From contig JBAMOY010000001.1 of assembly GCA_037071015.1 (NCBI GenBank), positions 558,001 to 622,000 on the forward strand: a stretch of DNA of 64,000 bases, in the 5' to 3' direction. This document shows positions 34,402 through 43,515 of this stretch, piece by piece. Below the pieces are notes generated by a model. The model saw only the letters and a list, made by a program, of their open reading frames with translations, was not told the origin of the DNA and did not search any database. The stretch is from JBAMOY01 sp037071015. GTDB lineage: Bacteria > Bacillota_I > Bacilli_A > RF39 > UBA660. Each line of letters starts with the position of its first letter. Position 1 is the stretch's first letter. The position numbers and the translations under genes were made by a program.

Positions 34402-34450
34402 ATAATATCACCGCTACTTGGCATTGTCAAGTACTATTGATAAAATAGTA
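34402..34450 (-). promoter_or_regulatory. padR promoter with tandem palindromic operators
   Basis: Minus-strand TTGACA (34425-34430), 17-base spacer, TATTAT (34402-34407). Two 19-base palindromes overlap by two bases: TACTTG-N7-CAAGTA (34415-34433), covering the -35, and TACTAT-N7-ATAGTA (34432-34450). Both have six-base arms and seven-base spacers. Confidence 0.65.
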
Positions 34451-34530
34451 TATGTAAATTATTGTCAAAAAAGAAATAATAATGCAAAAACAACTTAATT
34501 TTTGTTATAATATATATAAGGTGATTATAC

Positions 34531-35811
34531 ATGAATAATATTTATTTAGTTAGCTATATCAATCTTTTTGATAAAATATACGCTATTACAATTGATGATC
34601 AAAAACAAATTAATTTTTTAGAAAGCCGAATCATTGACGATAAAAGGACTTATAGTCAGCCTGCTTTAGATCAAAATATCACAAATTTAAATCGTGAGCA
34701 AATTGTCAATATAAATAAAAATCTTTTAATTCAATCGTTTACAGACCATTTAAACAACAAAATGAAACAAGGACTATATCAAGACAAAAACGAATTATTA
34801 AACGATATTAATCAATTTAAAAAATATATTAATAACGATCCCAAATTAAAAGATTTTTTATATTTTCAGGATGCATTAGAACAAATTAAATTTGATAATA
34901 ACATTAAACATATGTTAGCTTACTTCGACCAGGCATTTAAAAAGCCACAAACAACTACCGATACTTTAAAACAAAATATCGAAGAAAGTCTTCAAGCGAA
35001 TGATATCGTCGAAGCAACTTTAGATAACGGAACTAAAATAGCTGTTGATATGAATAAAGCTAAAGAAAACAGTCAAGCAGAGGTTATTGCACTACGTCCT
35101 GATGAAAATCTCACAGATGTATTAGCTAGTCAAGCAACCAGTAGTTATAGTGGCGCTGCTGAAATACTACAGAGTATGGCGGACCACACTCATATAAGTA
35201 CCCTAGCAAATAAACCGCCACTAGTAACAGAAAAAGAAGACGTTTCATTAGCAAAGCAAGTCGCTTTAAACCAAAATCAATATCACAATAAAGAAACAAT
35301 CGCTACAGGTTATGATTCTGATCTCACTTCTGATGGTATTATCATTAATACAGAAACCAATGAAATTAGTGAATTAAGCACTATGAATGACGGCTCTATT
35401 TATCTAAATGGAACAACCCAAAATAACATTTCTAACAATGGTATCGAAAGCTATCAGACACATGATACTGTCATTAATAGTCAGCCTACCTTTGATATCG
35501 AAAAACAAGAAGTATTAGATGATCCACAAGCTATGCAAGAATTTGACGAATTAGAATCCTTATACAACAGTGGTGAAAAAGAAGAATGGACAAACAAAGT
35601 TGAATACCTATATGAAACAAATCGTGATAAATGGGAAGAATATATGGCATACCATGATACTAAACAAAATGAATTAAAGCAAAATAAAGCCCCACAAAAA
35701 AGTTTAGGTAGTGACCCTAGAGCTGCCTTTATCGATATATCTATAATTGCTTTAATCACTTCCATCATAGGAACATCTACCTTATTAGCTATTCTAATAA
35801 ATTTAATGTAA
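34531..35811 (+). CDS. Hypothetical tail-anchored protein, 426 residues
   Basis: Not recognised. The N-terminal ~150 residues look globular and helical (IQSFTDHLNNKMKQGLYQDK). The middle (about 150-330) is Ser/Thr/Asn-rich and probably disordered. An acidic helical part follows, and a single hydrophobic helix (about 405-424, IIALITSIIGTSTLLAILI) ends the protein, so it is anchored by its tail with the bulk in the cytoplasm. It has its own promoter (TATAAT at 34506), ribosome site (AGGTGAT) and terminator, and is divergent from padR. Confidence 0.65.
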   Translation: MNNIYLVSYINLFDKIYAITIDDQKQINFLESRIIDDKRTYSQPALDQNITNLNREQIVNINKNLLIQSFTDHLNNKMKQGLYQDKNELLNDINQFKKYINNDPKLKDFLYFQDALEQIKFDNNIKHMLAYFDQAFKKPQTTTDTLKQNIEESLQANDIVEATLDNGTKIAVDMNKAKENSQAEVIALRPDENLTDVLASQATSSYSGAAEILQSMADHTHISTLANKPPLVTEKEDVSLAKQVALNQNQYHNKETIATGYDSDLTSDGIIINTETNEISELSTMNDGSIYLNGTTQNNISNNGIESYQTHDTVINSQPTFDIEKQEVLDDPQAMQEFDELESLYNSGEKEEWTNKVEYLYETNRDKWEEYMAYHDTKQNELKQNKAPQKSLGSDPRAAFIDISIIALITSIIGTSTLLAILINLM

Positions 35812-35830
35812 CATTATTGTTACATTTTTT
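35806..35830 (+). terminator. Terminator of the tail-anchored protein gene
   Basis: ATGTAAC (35806-35812) pairs with GTTACAT (35819-35825), loop ATTATT, followed by T. The stop codon lies inside the hairpin. Confidence 0.8.
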
Positions 35831-35875
35831 TATAAAAAAAATGCTGATAACTTACCAACATTTTTAACAATAACC

Positions 35876-36670
35876 TTATTTTTTATCATGGGGTTTTAAA
35901 ACTTTAGAATATCCCTTTTCGCTATCAACGTCATGTTCATTAGAAGAAACAATATCATTCCTTAACCGTTCTAATTGTTGTTTAATGTCGGACTTAGAAT
36001 GATTACCATTTTCAATTTCCGTCTTAACTTCTTCTTTAATCGGTATTTGACTTAAATTAATTGTTTTATTTTCCTTAATGGCTTTCTCTAATTCCTCTGA
36101 TGTTATTCTAGATTTTAATTCTTTACCTACTATCATTAACTTTTCTATTAATATATTTTTTTGTTCTTCCAAAGATAGTCTGGACACTGGTCCTCTAGTT
36201 TTTATGACCCTAAAATCATCATTGATTTTTTCAAACCAAATTGTACTCTTTTCACCATCATCATCAAAACTAATTGATACATCCATTTCACTTTCATCTG
36301 CAAGCTCTGATTTAATAATTGTTAAAAAAGCATTAAAACCAGTTGGTTTTTTATTATAATTTTCTTGTTCTTCTTTGGTAAATGGCGTAATACAATCCAT
36401 AATTCTTAGTTGATCTGCTAAAAATGGTCTAGTTTGTTCATATTTCGTTTTTTTATTCATTTGAAAAAATAAATTAAAAAACGGAATAAACAAGGACATT
36501 GCATTATTCTTTGATGTTTCTGGATTCATTTGCCTACCTAATTCACTAATTTTATCCATTTCAAGTTTATAGCCTTGATCAGCTATATCTTTAAACATTT
36601 TAAACGCTAGCGAAATATCAAGTCCTATACTTACAAGGATTGTCATTAACCAAATAATTAATAATTCCAT
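35876..36670 (-). CDS. Hypothetical membrane-anchored protein, 264 residues
   Basis: Not recognised. One N-terminal membrane helix (about 3-24, LIIWLMTILVSIGLDISLAF) and a second hydrophobic stretch (about 57-70, AMSLFIPFFNLFFQ) that could be membrane-associated. The remaining ~190 residues are soluble, with a beta-like segment around DVSISFDDDGEKSTIWFEK and a long charged C-terminal helix (about 195-250). It converges on the tail-anchored protein gene and is divergent from sigK. Confidence 0.6.
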   Translation of the reverse strand: MELLIIWLMTILVSIGLDISLAFKMFKDIADQGYKLEMDKISELGRQMNPETSKNNAMSLFIPFFNLFFQMNKKTKYEQTRPFLADQLRIMDCITPFTKEEQENYNKKPTGFNAFLTIIKSELADESEMDVSISFDDDGEKSTIWFEKINDDFRVIKTRGPVSRLSLEEQKNILIEKLMIVGKELKSRITSEELEKAIKENKTINLSQIPIKEEVKTEIENGNHSKSDIKQQLERLRNDIVSSNEHDVDSEKGYSKVLKPHDKK

Positions 36671-36802
36671 TTAAAATATTCCCCCTCTTTTTAAGAATTG
36701 CTCCATATTATAACATTAACATTGCTATTAGTCAAATCAAAAAATAATGGACAAAATAAATTTTAAAAATAAAATCATATTCTTAATTAGGAGTGTGATA
36801 TT

Positions 36803-37498
36803 TTGTTTCAAAAATTAATAAAAATGTTATTTAATGATCTTTACCTTTTTAGCGCTGCTTATTCAAATAACGTCTTCCCCGATCCTCTATCCAAAGAGGA
36901 CGAAGATAAATATATCAAACTTGCCAAAGACGGAGATAGTGAAGCTCGCAACAAATTAATCGAACATAATCTAAGATTAGTCGCTCATATTGTAAAAAAA
37001 TACGAAAATCGTAGAGATGATATTGAAGATTTAATCAGCATTGGGACTATCGGCTTAATTAAGGGAATTGATAGTTATTCTTATAAACATGGTACTAGAA
37101 TAACTACTTATTGTGCTAGATGTATCGAAAATGAAATTTTAATGTATTATCGTGGCGACAAAAAGAATAACAAAAATATTAGTTTAAATGAATCTGTTGG
37201 TTTCGATAAAGATGGTAATGAAATAACATTCTTAGATATTCTCAAAACCCCAAAACCCGACTTTGCTTTAGACATTCATAATCAAACTAATATCAGTTTA
37301 TTAAAAAAATATTTTCCTGTCCTAACCTCTCGTGAAAAAGAAATCATTATTAAAAGATATGGTTTAAATGGCACCGATGAAATTACGCAAAAAACCATCG
37401 CTAAAGAATTAGGAATTTCTAGAAGTTATGTTTCGAGAATTGAAAAACGCGCGTTAACTAAATTATTACGCGAATTTATTAAAAACAAAAACAACTGA
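36803..37498 (+). CDS. sigK: Mother-cell RNA polymerase sigma factor, pro-sigma-K
   Basis: A 231-residue sigma factor nearly superimposable on Bacillus SigK: FPDPLSKEDEDKYI, NKLIEHNLRLVAHIVKKYEN, DLISIGTIGLIKGIDSYS, TYCARCIENEILMYYR and the C-terminal AKELGISRSYVSRIEKRAL. The ~20-residue hydrophobic pro-sequence (MFQKLIKMLFNDLYLFSAAY) that keeps pro-sigma-K membrane-bound until cut by SpoIVFB is present. The gene is continuous, with no skin element. The start codon is TTG (36803-36805) with AGGAGTG upstream. A sigma-E-like -10 (CATATTCT) lies about 30 bases upstream, but a -35 is unclear. Confidence 0.93.
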   Translation: MFQKLIKMLFNDLYLFSAAYSNNVFPDPLSKEDEDKYIKLAKDGDSEARNKLIEHNLRLVAHIVKKYENRRDDIEDLISIGTIGLIKGIDSYSYKHGTRITTYCARCIENEILMYYRGDKKNNKNISLNESVGFDKDGNEITFLDILKTPKPDFALDIHNQTNISLLKKYFPVLTSREKEIIIKRYGLNGTDEITQKTIAKELGISRSYVSRIEKRALTKLLREFIKNKNN

Positions 37499-37558
37499 TA
37501 ATATTGAAAAAATCTCTTCTATGTGTTATATTTTATATGAAACTTAGGGGGATTTAAC

Positions 37559-38566
37559 ATGAAAGTCAAAAATAACAACGAACGACAATATGGTTTAGAT
37601 ATATTACGTATCTTAGCAGTTATCTTAGTTTTAACTGTCCATTTTTTCTTAAACACTAATTATTATAATACTCAATTTAAAGGAATAAGCATGACTTGGC
37701 AAAGTGTAATTAGAAACTTTTGTATGTCCTGTGTACCATTGTTTTTAATGTTAACCGGTTTTTTAAACAATAAAACAGAATATAACAAAAAATTTTTTAA
37801 AGGTTTGCTAACAATTATTATCATCTGGTTATTTTACAGTATTATTGAGTTTTCGGTTTTAGGAATTATTAATAAAGAACAAAATAACTTTGATTTTATT
37901 AATGCCTTGTTCAATATAACCTCTTTTAAAGCATGTAAATACTCTTGGTATATTGAAATGTATATTGGACTTTATTTAATTGCCCCTATCATTAATAATT
38001 CTTACAATAGTTTTAATCAAAAAAACCGAAAAATACTTGTTTTACTCGCCATATTGATTGGGATAATACCGGGATTTATTAATACTCTTTTCCAAAACAT
38101 TTTCCACCTTCCAAGTTATTGGAGTAGTATTTATCCTTTGACCTATTATATTATTGGAAAATACATTTCCGATTTAAAACCTAATTTAAATAAAAAATAT
38201 CTATTTATTTTATTAATTTTTATGCAGTTATTTACTTATTCTTTTCAAACCATAAGTAACATTAATTATAACAGCATAAATATCTTTATTCAAACAATTA
38301 TTATCTTTTTACTTTTATATAATATTAATGTCAAAAACAATTTTATAAAAAAAGTTTTACAATATATTTCTAGTATCAGTTTAGATATCTACTTGGCATC
38401 TAGCTTAATCGATCAAATTATCTACCCTTTATTTAATAAATATTGTTCTTTTAATATAATTGGTCAATCTAGAATAATTATATATGCTCCCATTATTTTA
38501 ATCATTATTTTTCTTATATCAGCCCTTTATGGCAGTATTAGAAAATTATTAATTAGTATAAGATAA
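37559..38566 (+). CDS. Acyltransferase 3 (OatA/WecH-type) membrane protein
   Basis: A 335-residue, ten-helix integral membrane protein. The family hallmarks are LDILRILAVILVLTVHF with the catalytic-type His and RNFCMSCVPLFLMLTGFL. Family members O-acetylate peptidoglycan or polysaccharides; no SGNH domain is attached here. Substrate unknown. It has an AGGGGGA ribosome site, follows sigK by 60 bases on the same strand and could therefore be expressed in the mother cell. Ends in a terminator shared with ileS. Confidence 0.85.
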   Translation: MKVKNNNERQYGLDILRILAVILVLTVHFFLNTNYYNTQFKGISMTWQSVIRNFCMSCVPLFLMLTGFLNNKTEYNKKFFKGLLTIIIIWLFYSIIEFSVLGIINKEQNNFDFINALFNITSFKACKYSWYIEMYIGLYLIAPIINNSYNSFNQKNRKILVLLAILIGIIPGFINTLFQNIFHLPSYWSSIYPLTYYIIGKYISDLKPNLNKKYLFILLIFMQLFTYSFQTISNINYNSINIFIQTIIIFLLLYNINVKNNFIKKVLQYISSISLDIYLASSLIDQIIYPLFNKYCSFNIIGQSRIIIYAPIILIIIFLISALYGSIRKLLISIR

Positions 38567-38597
38567 AAGTATCTAACTTTTTAGTTAGATACTTTTT
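38565..38597. terminator. Bidirectional terminator between the acyltransferase gene and ileS
   Basis: Thirteen-base arms AAAAGTATCTAAC (38565-38577) and GTTAGATACTTTT (38584-38596), T-rich on both strands. Both stop codons lie in or beside it. Confidence 0.85.
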
Positions 38598-41500
38598 TTA
38601 CGTCTAAATAAACATTGTGGCCATTTAAATCAAATTGTTCCGATAAATTATTATCTTCAATCATCTCAAGAGCTAACGTTTCACTTTTAATATAATCCTT
38701 ATAACAATTTAAAGCTTGGTTGAACTCATCATCACCATGGTAATAAATAGTAATTCGATCAACAATATCAAAGTCTTTATTTTTACGAAGTTGCTGAATT
38801 TTAGATACCATCTCACGAGCAATACCTTCCATAATCAATTCGTCGGTTAATTCCGTGTTTAAAATAATAAAATTATTATTTTCCATACCGACATTAAAAC
38901 CTTCCTTTGAAGAAATACGAATATCCACCATATTAGGTGTTATATCATACTCTTCCCCTGCTATGTCTAATTTAATACTATTACCATTTTGTAGCATACT
39001 TATTTCTTCATCAGATAATGCTTCTAAGGTCGATTGATAATCCTTAATTTTAGGTCCAAAAATTTTTCCAACCTCTTTAAAATTTGGTTTAACACTCAAA
39101 TTCATATAATCATTTAAATTTTTAACAAAAACAACCTCTTTAACATTTAATTCTTCTTTAATCAATAATGTTAAATCACCAATAATATCTTCATTCTTGC
39201 CATCTAATAAAGCTTCACTAAGCGGTTGTCTTACTTTAATCTTTGTCTCTTCACGAACAAAGCGACCAACACTAATTAAACTTCTAACAAGATCCATTTT
39301 TGTTTCAATTTTAGAATCAATCAAACTCATATCATATACTGGGAAATCACTTAAATGAACAGATTCCTCTCCAGTTAAATTACGGTATATTTCTTCAGAG
39401 ATAAATGGTACAACTGGAGCGATCATCTTCGATAACCCAACTAAAACCTCGTATGTTGTTAAATAAACAGCCTTTTTTGAATCATCTAACACACTACCCC
39501 AAAAACGTTTACGATTACGTCTAATATACCAATTGGATAAATCCTCTGAAACAAATTCCGTAATAGCCTTAACTACCTTATTTAAATCGTACTCTTCATA
39601 ACTTTCAGTCACATATTTAAGTAAACGATGATATTTCGATAATAACCATTTATCAATTTCTTCACGCTTTTCATAGCTTACATAGCACTCACTAATATCG
39701 ATATTATCGGTGTTAGCATACATTGCAAAGAAATTATAAGTATTTTTTAAAGGATTAAAGAATTTTGAATGTACTTCTTTTAATCCATTTATATCAAAGC
39801 GTAGTGGTGTCCAAATTGGTGATACATAAGGTAAATACCAACGGACAGTATCAGCACCATATTCGCGCATCGTTGTAAATGGTTCAACGATATTTCCTTT
39901 ACTCTTACTCATCTTTTTGCCTTCAGCATCTTGAATTAAATCGTTAACTAATACACTCTTATATGGTGAACACCCCTTAACAAAAGTTGAAATAATCAAA
40001 AGTGTATAAAACCAACCACGTGTTTGATCAATACCTTCACAAATAAAATCAGCTGGGAATTGTGTTTCGAAGAAATCCTGATTTTCGAATGGATAATGAT
40101 ACTGAGCAAACGGCATACTACCAGAATCGAACCAACAATCGATAACATCAGTACATCTTGTCATCGCCTTACCACATTTAGGACATTTTAAATGCACATT
40201 ATCGACATATGGACGATGTAATTCGATATTCTCATCAATTTCTTCGATTGCTAGTGAAACTAATTCTTTTCTCGAACCAATCATAATATCATGTCCACAC
40301 TCACAAGTCCAATAAGGAAGTGGTGTACCCCAATAACGATTACGTGAAATAGCCCAGTCTTTTAAATTTTCTAACCAATTACCAAATCTTTTTTCACCGA
40401 CATATTCCGGATACCATTTAACCGTTTTATTAGCCGCAATAATTTTATCTTTAAATTTCGTAACCTCTAAATAATAACTAGGCTTAGAATAATAAATTAA
40501 TGGACTATCACAACGCCAGCAATGAGGATAATCATGAACCATCTTTTGTTTTCTGAACAACTTATCGTTAGCCTTCAAATACTTAATTACTTCGATATCA
40601 GCATCAAAAACTAACATACCCTTCCAAGGTCCATCTAAATATCTTCCATCTTCACCAACTGGATTTAAATAAGGTAAATTATAATTCTTACCGACTTTGG
40701 CATCATCTTCACCAAAAGCTGGCGCTAAATGAACTATACCAGTACCATCTTCCATAGTGACATAATCATCACAAGTTACAAAGAAAGCTTTCTTATCAAC
40801 CTTAAGTTCTGGAATTAACTGTTCATATTCCATATATTCTAAATCTTGACCTTTATAAGTTTCTAGAACAGTAAACTCATCCCCCAAAACTTTATTAGCT
40901 AAAGCCTTAGCCAAAATAAACTTATAGCCTTGACTTTCCACCTTAACATAGTCTTCATGAGGGTTAACACAAAGTCCAACATTAGCAATCAAAGTCCAAG
41001 GAGTCGTTGTCCAAACCAAAAAGTAAACATCTTCATCTTTCTTTTTCATTGGGACAATAACCGTCTCAACCGTTACTTCTTTATATCCTTGTGCCACTTC
41101 GTGACTAGCCAAACCAGTACCGCAACGTGGACAATATGGTAAAATTTTTGAACCTTCATAGAATAAACCTTCATCAAAGAACTTCTTTAATATCCACCAT
41201 TCTGTTTCAATGTAATTATTATCGTACGTTACATAAGGATGTTCCAAATCGATAAATTGACCCATTTTACTAGTTAAATCATTAAAAGCCTTTTCATTAC
41301 GCCACACACTTTCGCGACATTTTTGATTAAACGGTTCAATACCATATTTTTCGATATCCTTCTTACCAGTAAAACCTAATTCTTTTTCAACTTGTAATTC
41401 AACAGGTAAACCGTGCGTATCCCAACCAACTTTACGAATAACCTTATAACCCTGCATCGTTTTATATTTACAAAAAGTATCCTTTAAAAATTTAGCTAAC

Positions 41501-41682
41501 ATATGATGAATTCCTGGCATCCCATTGGCTGTAGCTGGTCCATCAAAAAAGACAAAATTTTCATTATTTTTACGATTTTCAATCGTGCGCTCCAAGATGG
41601 AATTGACACTACCCCAACTATCTAAAATACTACTTTCAACTTCACTAGTTTTTCTCTTATCTAATTCTTTAAAATTTTTCAT
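38581..41682 (-). CDS. ileS: Isoleucyl-tRNA synthetase, long type
   Basis: Charges tRNA-Ile. A 1033-residue class I enzyme. The HIGH motif variant is in ANGMPGIHHMLAKFLKD near 52-70 and KMSKS is in GKKMSKSKGN near 590. The editing (CP1) domain contains TTTPWTLIANVGL. YCPRCGTGLASHEVAQGYKE and the length (above the ~930 of type 1) point to the type 2, eukaryote-like IleRS, which is typically less sensitive to mupirocin. An Ile T-box lies upstream of the preceding gene. Start overlaps that gene's stop as ATGA. Confidence 0.95.
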   Translation of the reverse strand: MKNFKELDKRKTSEVESSILDSWGSVNSILERTIENRKNNENFVFFDGPATANGMPGIHHMLAKFLKDTFCKYKTMQGYKVIRKVGWDTHGLPVELQVEKELGFTGKKDIEKYGIEPFNQKCRESVWRNEKAFNDLTSKMGQFIDLEHPYVTYDNNYIETEWWILKKFFDEGLFYEGSKILPYCPRCGTGLASHEVAQGYKEVTVETVIVPMKKKDEDVYFLVWTTTPWTLIANVGLCVNPHEDYVKVESQGYKFILAKALANKVLGDEFTVLETYKGQDLEYMEYEQLIPELKVDKKAFFVTCDDYVTMEDGTGIVHLAPAFGEDDAKVGKNYNLPYLNPVGEDGRYLDGPWKGMLVFDADIEVIKYLKANDKLFRKQKMVHDYPHCWRCDSPLIYYSKPSYYLEVTKFKDKIIAANKTVKWYPEYVGEKRFGNWLENLKDWAISRNRYWGTPLPYWTCECGHDIMIGSRKELVSLAIEEIDENIELHRPYVDNVHLKCPKCGKAMTRCTDVIDCWFDSGSMPFAQYHYPFENQDFFETQFPADFICEGIDQTRGWFYTLLIISTFVKGCSPYKSVLVNDLIQDAEGKKMSKSKGNIVEPFTTMREYGADTVRWYLPYVSPIWTPLRFDINGLKEVHSKFFNPLKNTYNFFAMYANTDNIDISECYVSYEKREEIDKWLLSKYHRLLKYVTESYEEYDLNKVVKAITEFVSEDLSNWYIRRNRKRFWGSVLDDSKKAVYLTTYEVLVGLSKMIAPVVPFISEEIYRNLTGEESVHLSDFPVYDMSLIDSKIETKMDLVRSLISVGRFVREETKIKVRQPLSEALLDGKNEDIIGDLTLLIKEELNVKEVVFVKNLNDYMNLSVKPNFKEVGKIFGPKIKDYQSTLEALSDEEISMLQNGNSIKLDIAGEEYDITPNMVDIRISSKEGFNVGMENNNFIILNTELTDELIMEGIAREMVSKIQQLRKNKDFDIVDRITIYYHGDDEFNQALNCYKDYIKSETLALEMIEDNNLSEQFDLNGHNVYLDVKKVSN

Positions 41683-42221
41683 TTTAACCCTCCTAATTTA
41701 ATTTTATTATATTCAATTTTTAAACTTCGCAAACTATTACATACGATAAATAAATCATTCAAATCGTCATCTAACATTTTTTTCTTCTTACACATTTTTA
41801 AAAAAGAAATAATATCATGGTAGTAATCATCAATATTCAAAATAATAATTTGAAAGTGATAATTATTATTACGTTTAAGTTCCAACGCCATCAACAGCTC
41901 ACCTAATGTCCCAATACCACCTGGCATAAAAATAAGCAAATTAGACCGACCAAAGACTTCATCCGAACGCTCCAAGTTATTTTTTAAAATAGTTGCCTGA
42001 TCATTAAAATTAATGTCATTAGAAAACTTTTCGATAGTAATAATTTGTGATTTAATATTAACCTTATCTAAATTATTAATAATTTGATTCATAATGCCAA
42101 CACGACCACCAGCAATCAGATTATCGTTATTCTTAATAATTAGATCACTAATCACATCAGCATATTCTAAATAGTTTTTAGCAACATTAGTTGTCGATGA
42201 ACATCCAACAAAAACATTCAT
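41679..42221 (-). CDS. LOG-family (TIGR00730-like) protein
   Basis: A 180-residue Rossmann-fold protein with the LOG signature MPGGIGTLGELLMALELKR near residue 99 and an AGGRVGIMNQII glycine-rich loop. LOG proteins are nucleoside 5'-monophosphate phosphoribohydrolases that free nitrogenous bases; the precise substrate here is unknown. It stands between the T-box leader and ileS and overlaps ileS, so it is under the same isoleucine-responsive control, which is unusual. Confidence 0.78.
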   Translation of the reverse strand: MNVFVGCSSTTNVAKNYLEYADVISDLIIKNNDNLIAGGRVGIMNQIINNLDKVNIKSQIITIEKFSNDINFNDQATILKNNLERSDEVFGRSNLLIFMPGGIGTLGELLMALELKRNNNYHFQIIILNIDDYYHDIISFLKMCKKKKMLDDDLNDLFIVCNSLRSLKIEYNKIKLGGLK

Positions 42222-42243
42222 TTTATCACCTCAGTTAAAATAA

Positions 42244-42450
42244 AAAGACATCCTTAACAAAGGACGTCTTTAGAACGCGGTACCACCTTATTTATAGTTT
42301 AATACTATATCTCTTCATTTTAACGCTATTTAAGCGTCCTCATCTACATATCGAATGAAGAACATCTAAAGTGATCCATATATTAATATCCTATCTATTT
42401 TCACCAATCATAGACTCTCTACCAGTATTCATAATATATCGTCTTTATCA
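42244..42450 (-). promoter_or_regulatory. T-box riboswitch, isoleucine type
   Basis: The conserved antiterminator core GGTGGTACCGCG is present (minus strand, 42276-42287). The terminator is AAAGACGTCCTT (42260-42271) pairing with AAGGATGTCTTT (42244-42255), then TTTTATTTT. Stem I base pairs TAAAG/CTTTA (42443-42447 with 42367-42371) put ATC (42373-42375) in the specifier position, an Ile codon that agrees with ileS. The GGTGAAAATAG segment fits the apical part of stem I. The leader begins right at the divIVA stop, so its promoter must lie within divIVA or it is fed by read-through. Confidence 0.88.
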
Positions 42451-42456
42451 TTTGTT

Positions 42457-42915
42457 TTATAACTCTACCTTTTCAATATCCTTAATAACCTCTAACTGTG
42501 ATTCTACAATATCTTTAAGACGTCTTTTGAAAACATTGATATTACGTTTTAACATATCAGCTTCCATTTCTGTCTTTTCAGCCCGAAGTAGTGCCTCATT
42601 TACAATACGATTAGCATTCTTCTTAGCATCATCCACAATTAATTCACTTTCCCTATGAGCCGCTAAACGCATTTGATCAGAAGTCTTTTGAGCCATTAAA
42701 ATTGCTTTATTCAAAGTTTCCTCAGTACGAGTATATTGTACCAACTTTTCCTTTAAAGCCATATTTTCCTCTTCTAAAGCCTCTAACTCTTTAATACGAG
42801 CATCTTTATCCTTCATTTCATTAACCATTTTTTCAACTTGCTTAATAACCTGATCTAAAAATTGGTTAACTTCAACCGGATCATAGCCACGAAGTGTTCG
42901 ATTAAACTTTTCCAT
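42457..42915 (-). CDS. divIVA: Cell-division protein DivIVA
   Basis: A 152-residue DivIVA: KFNRTLRGYDPVEVNQFLDQ is the membrane-binding N-terminal domain, followed by an almost continuous coiled coil (about 25-150). It marks the poles and septum by sensing negative curvature. It sits between sepF and the ileS T-box as in Bacillus, but ylmG and ylmH are missing. Confidence 0.94.
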   Translation of the reverse strand: MEKFNRTLRGYDPVEVNQFLDQVIKQVEKMVNEMKDKDARIKELEALEEENMALKEKLVQYTRTEETLNKAILMAQKTSDQMRLAAHRESELIVDDAKKNANRIVNEALLRAEKTEMEADMLKRNINVFKRRLKDIVESQLEVIKDIEKVEL

Positions 42916-42978
42916 AAGTCCACCCCACTTGCGCTACTGCATATTGTAGCACATTATTAATTATATTTCAAACATTAT

Positions 42979-43398
42979 TTACCATTCAATATTAATATCA
43001 TCGTTGTCATGAATATCTTTTCCAGCTTTTTCATCGGTAATCTTTCCCTGTACATTAACGTTATTTGGAGTACATAAGAAAATACCACCACCAATTTTTT
43101 GTAAATCGCCACCAATAGCGTAAATTGTTCCACTTAGAAAATCGACAATTCTTTTTGCCTGATCAGAAGTAACTCGTTTTAAATTAACGACAACCGTATT
43201 ACGATTTTTTAAATGATCAGCTATTTGTTGTGATTCAGAATAAGCACGAGGTTCTAATAAAATCATTTTACTACCACCATTATTTTCCTCTAAAGCTTCT
43301 TCAGATTTTATATTATAAAATTCTTCTCCAGAAACATTATTGTTACTAAATATATCACTATCATCATCTTTTAGCCATTTTTTAATACTAAATCCCAC
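42979..43398 (-). CDS. sepF: Cell-division protein SepF
   Basis: A 139-residue SepF that helps organise FtsZ. An amphipathic N-terminal membrane anchor (MGFSIKKWLKDDD) and an acidic linker lead to the SepF core (NTVVVNLKRVTSDQAKRIVD, then FLSGTIYAIGGDLQKIGGGI). Length is normal. Followed by divIVA after about 63 bases. Confidence 0.94.
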   Translation of the reverse strand: MGFSIKKWLKDDDSDIFSNNNVSGEEFYNIKSEEALEENNGGSKMILLEPRAYSESQQIADHLKNRNTVVVNLKRVTSDQAKRIVDFLSGTIYAIGGDLQKIGGGIFLCTPNNVNVQGKITDEKAGKDIHDNDDINIEW

Positions 43399-43515
43399 TT
43401 TAATTCCTCCCTTAGAGACTTGCGCCCACTTTACTATAATTCATTTTATCATACTAAAACAAAAAAGAAAATATTTTTTAACAAATATTTTCAACTATTT
43501 TACTAATTAACTAAA

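Noticed and set aside
36680..36802. Definite sigma-E promoter for sigK
   Set aside because: A -10-like CATATTCT is present but no convincing -35 at the proper distance, so it is mentioned only in the gene entry.
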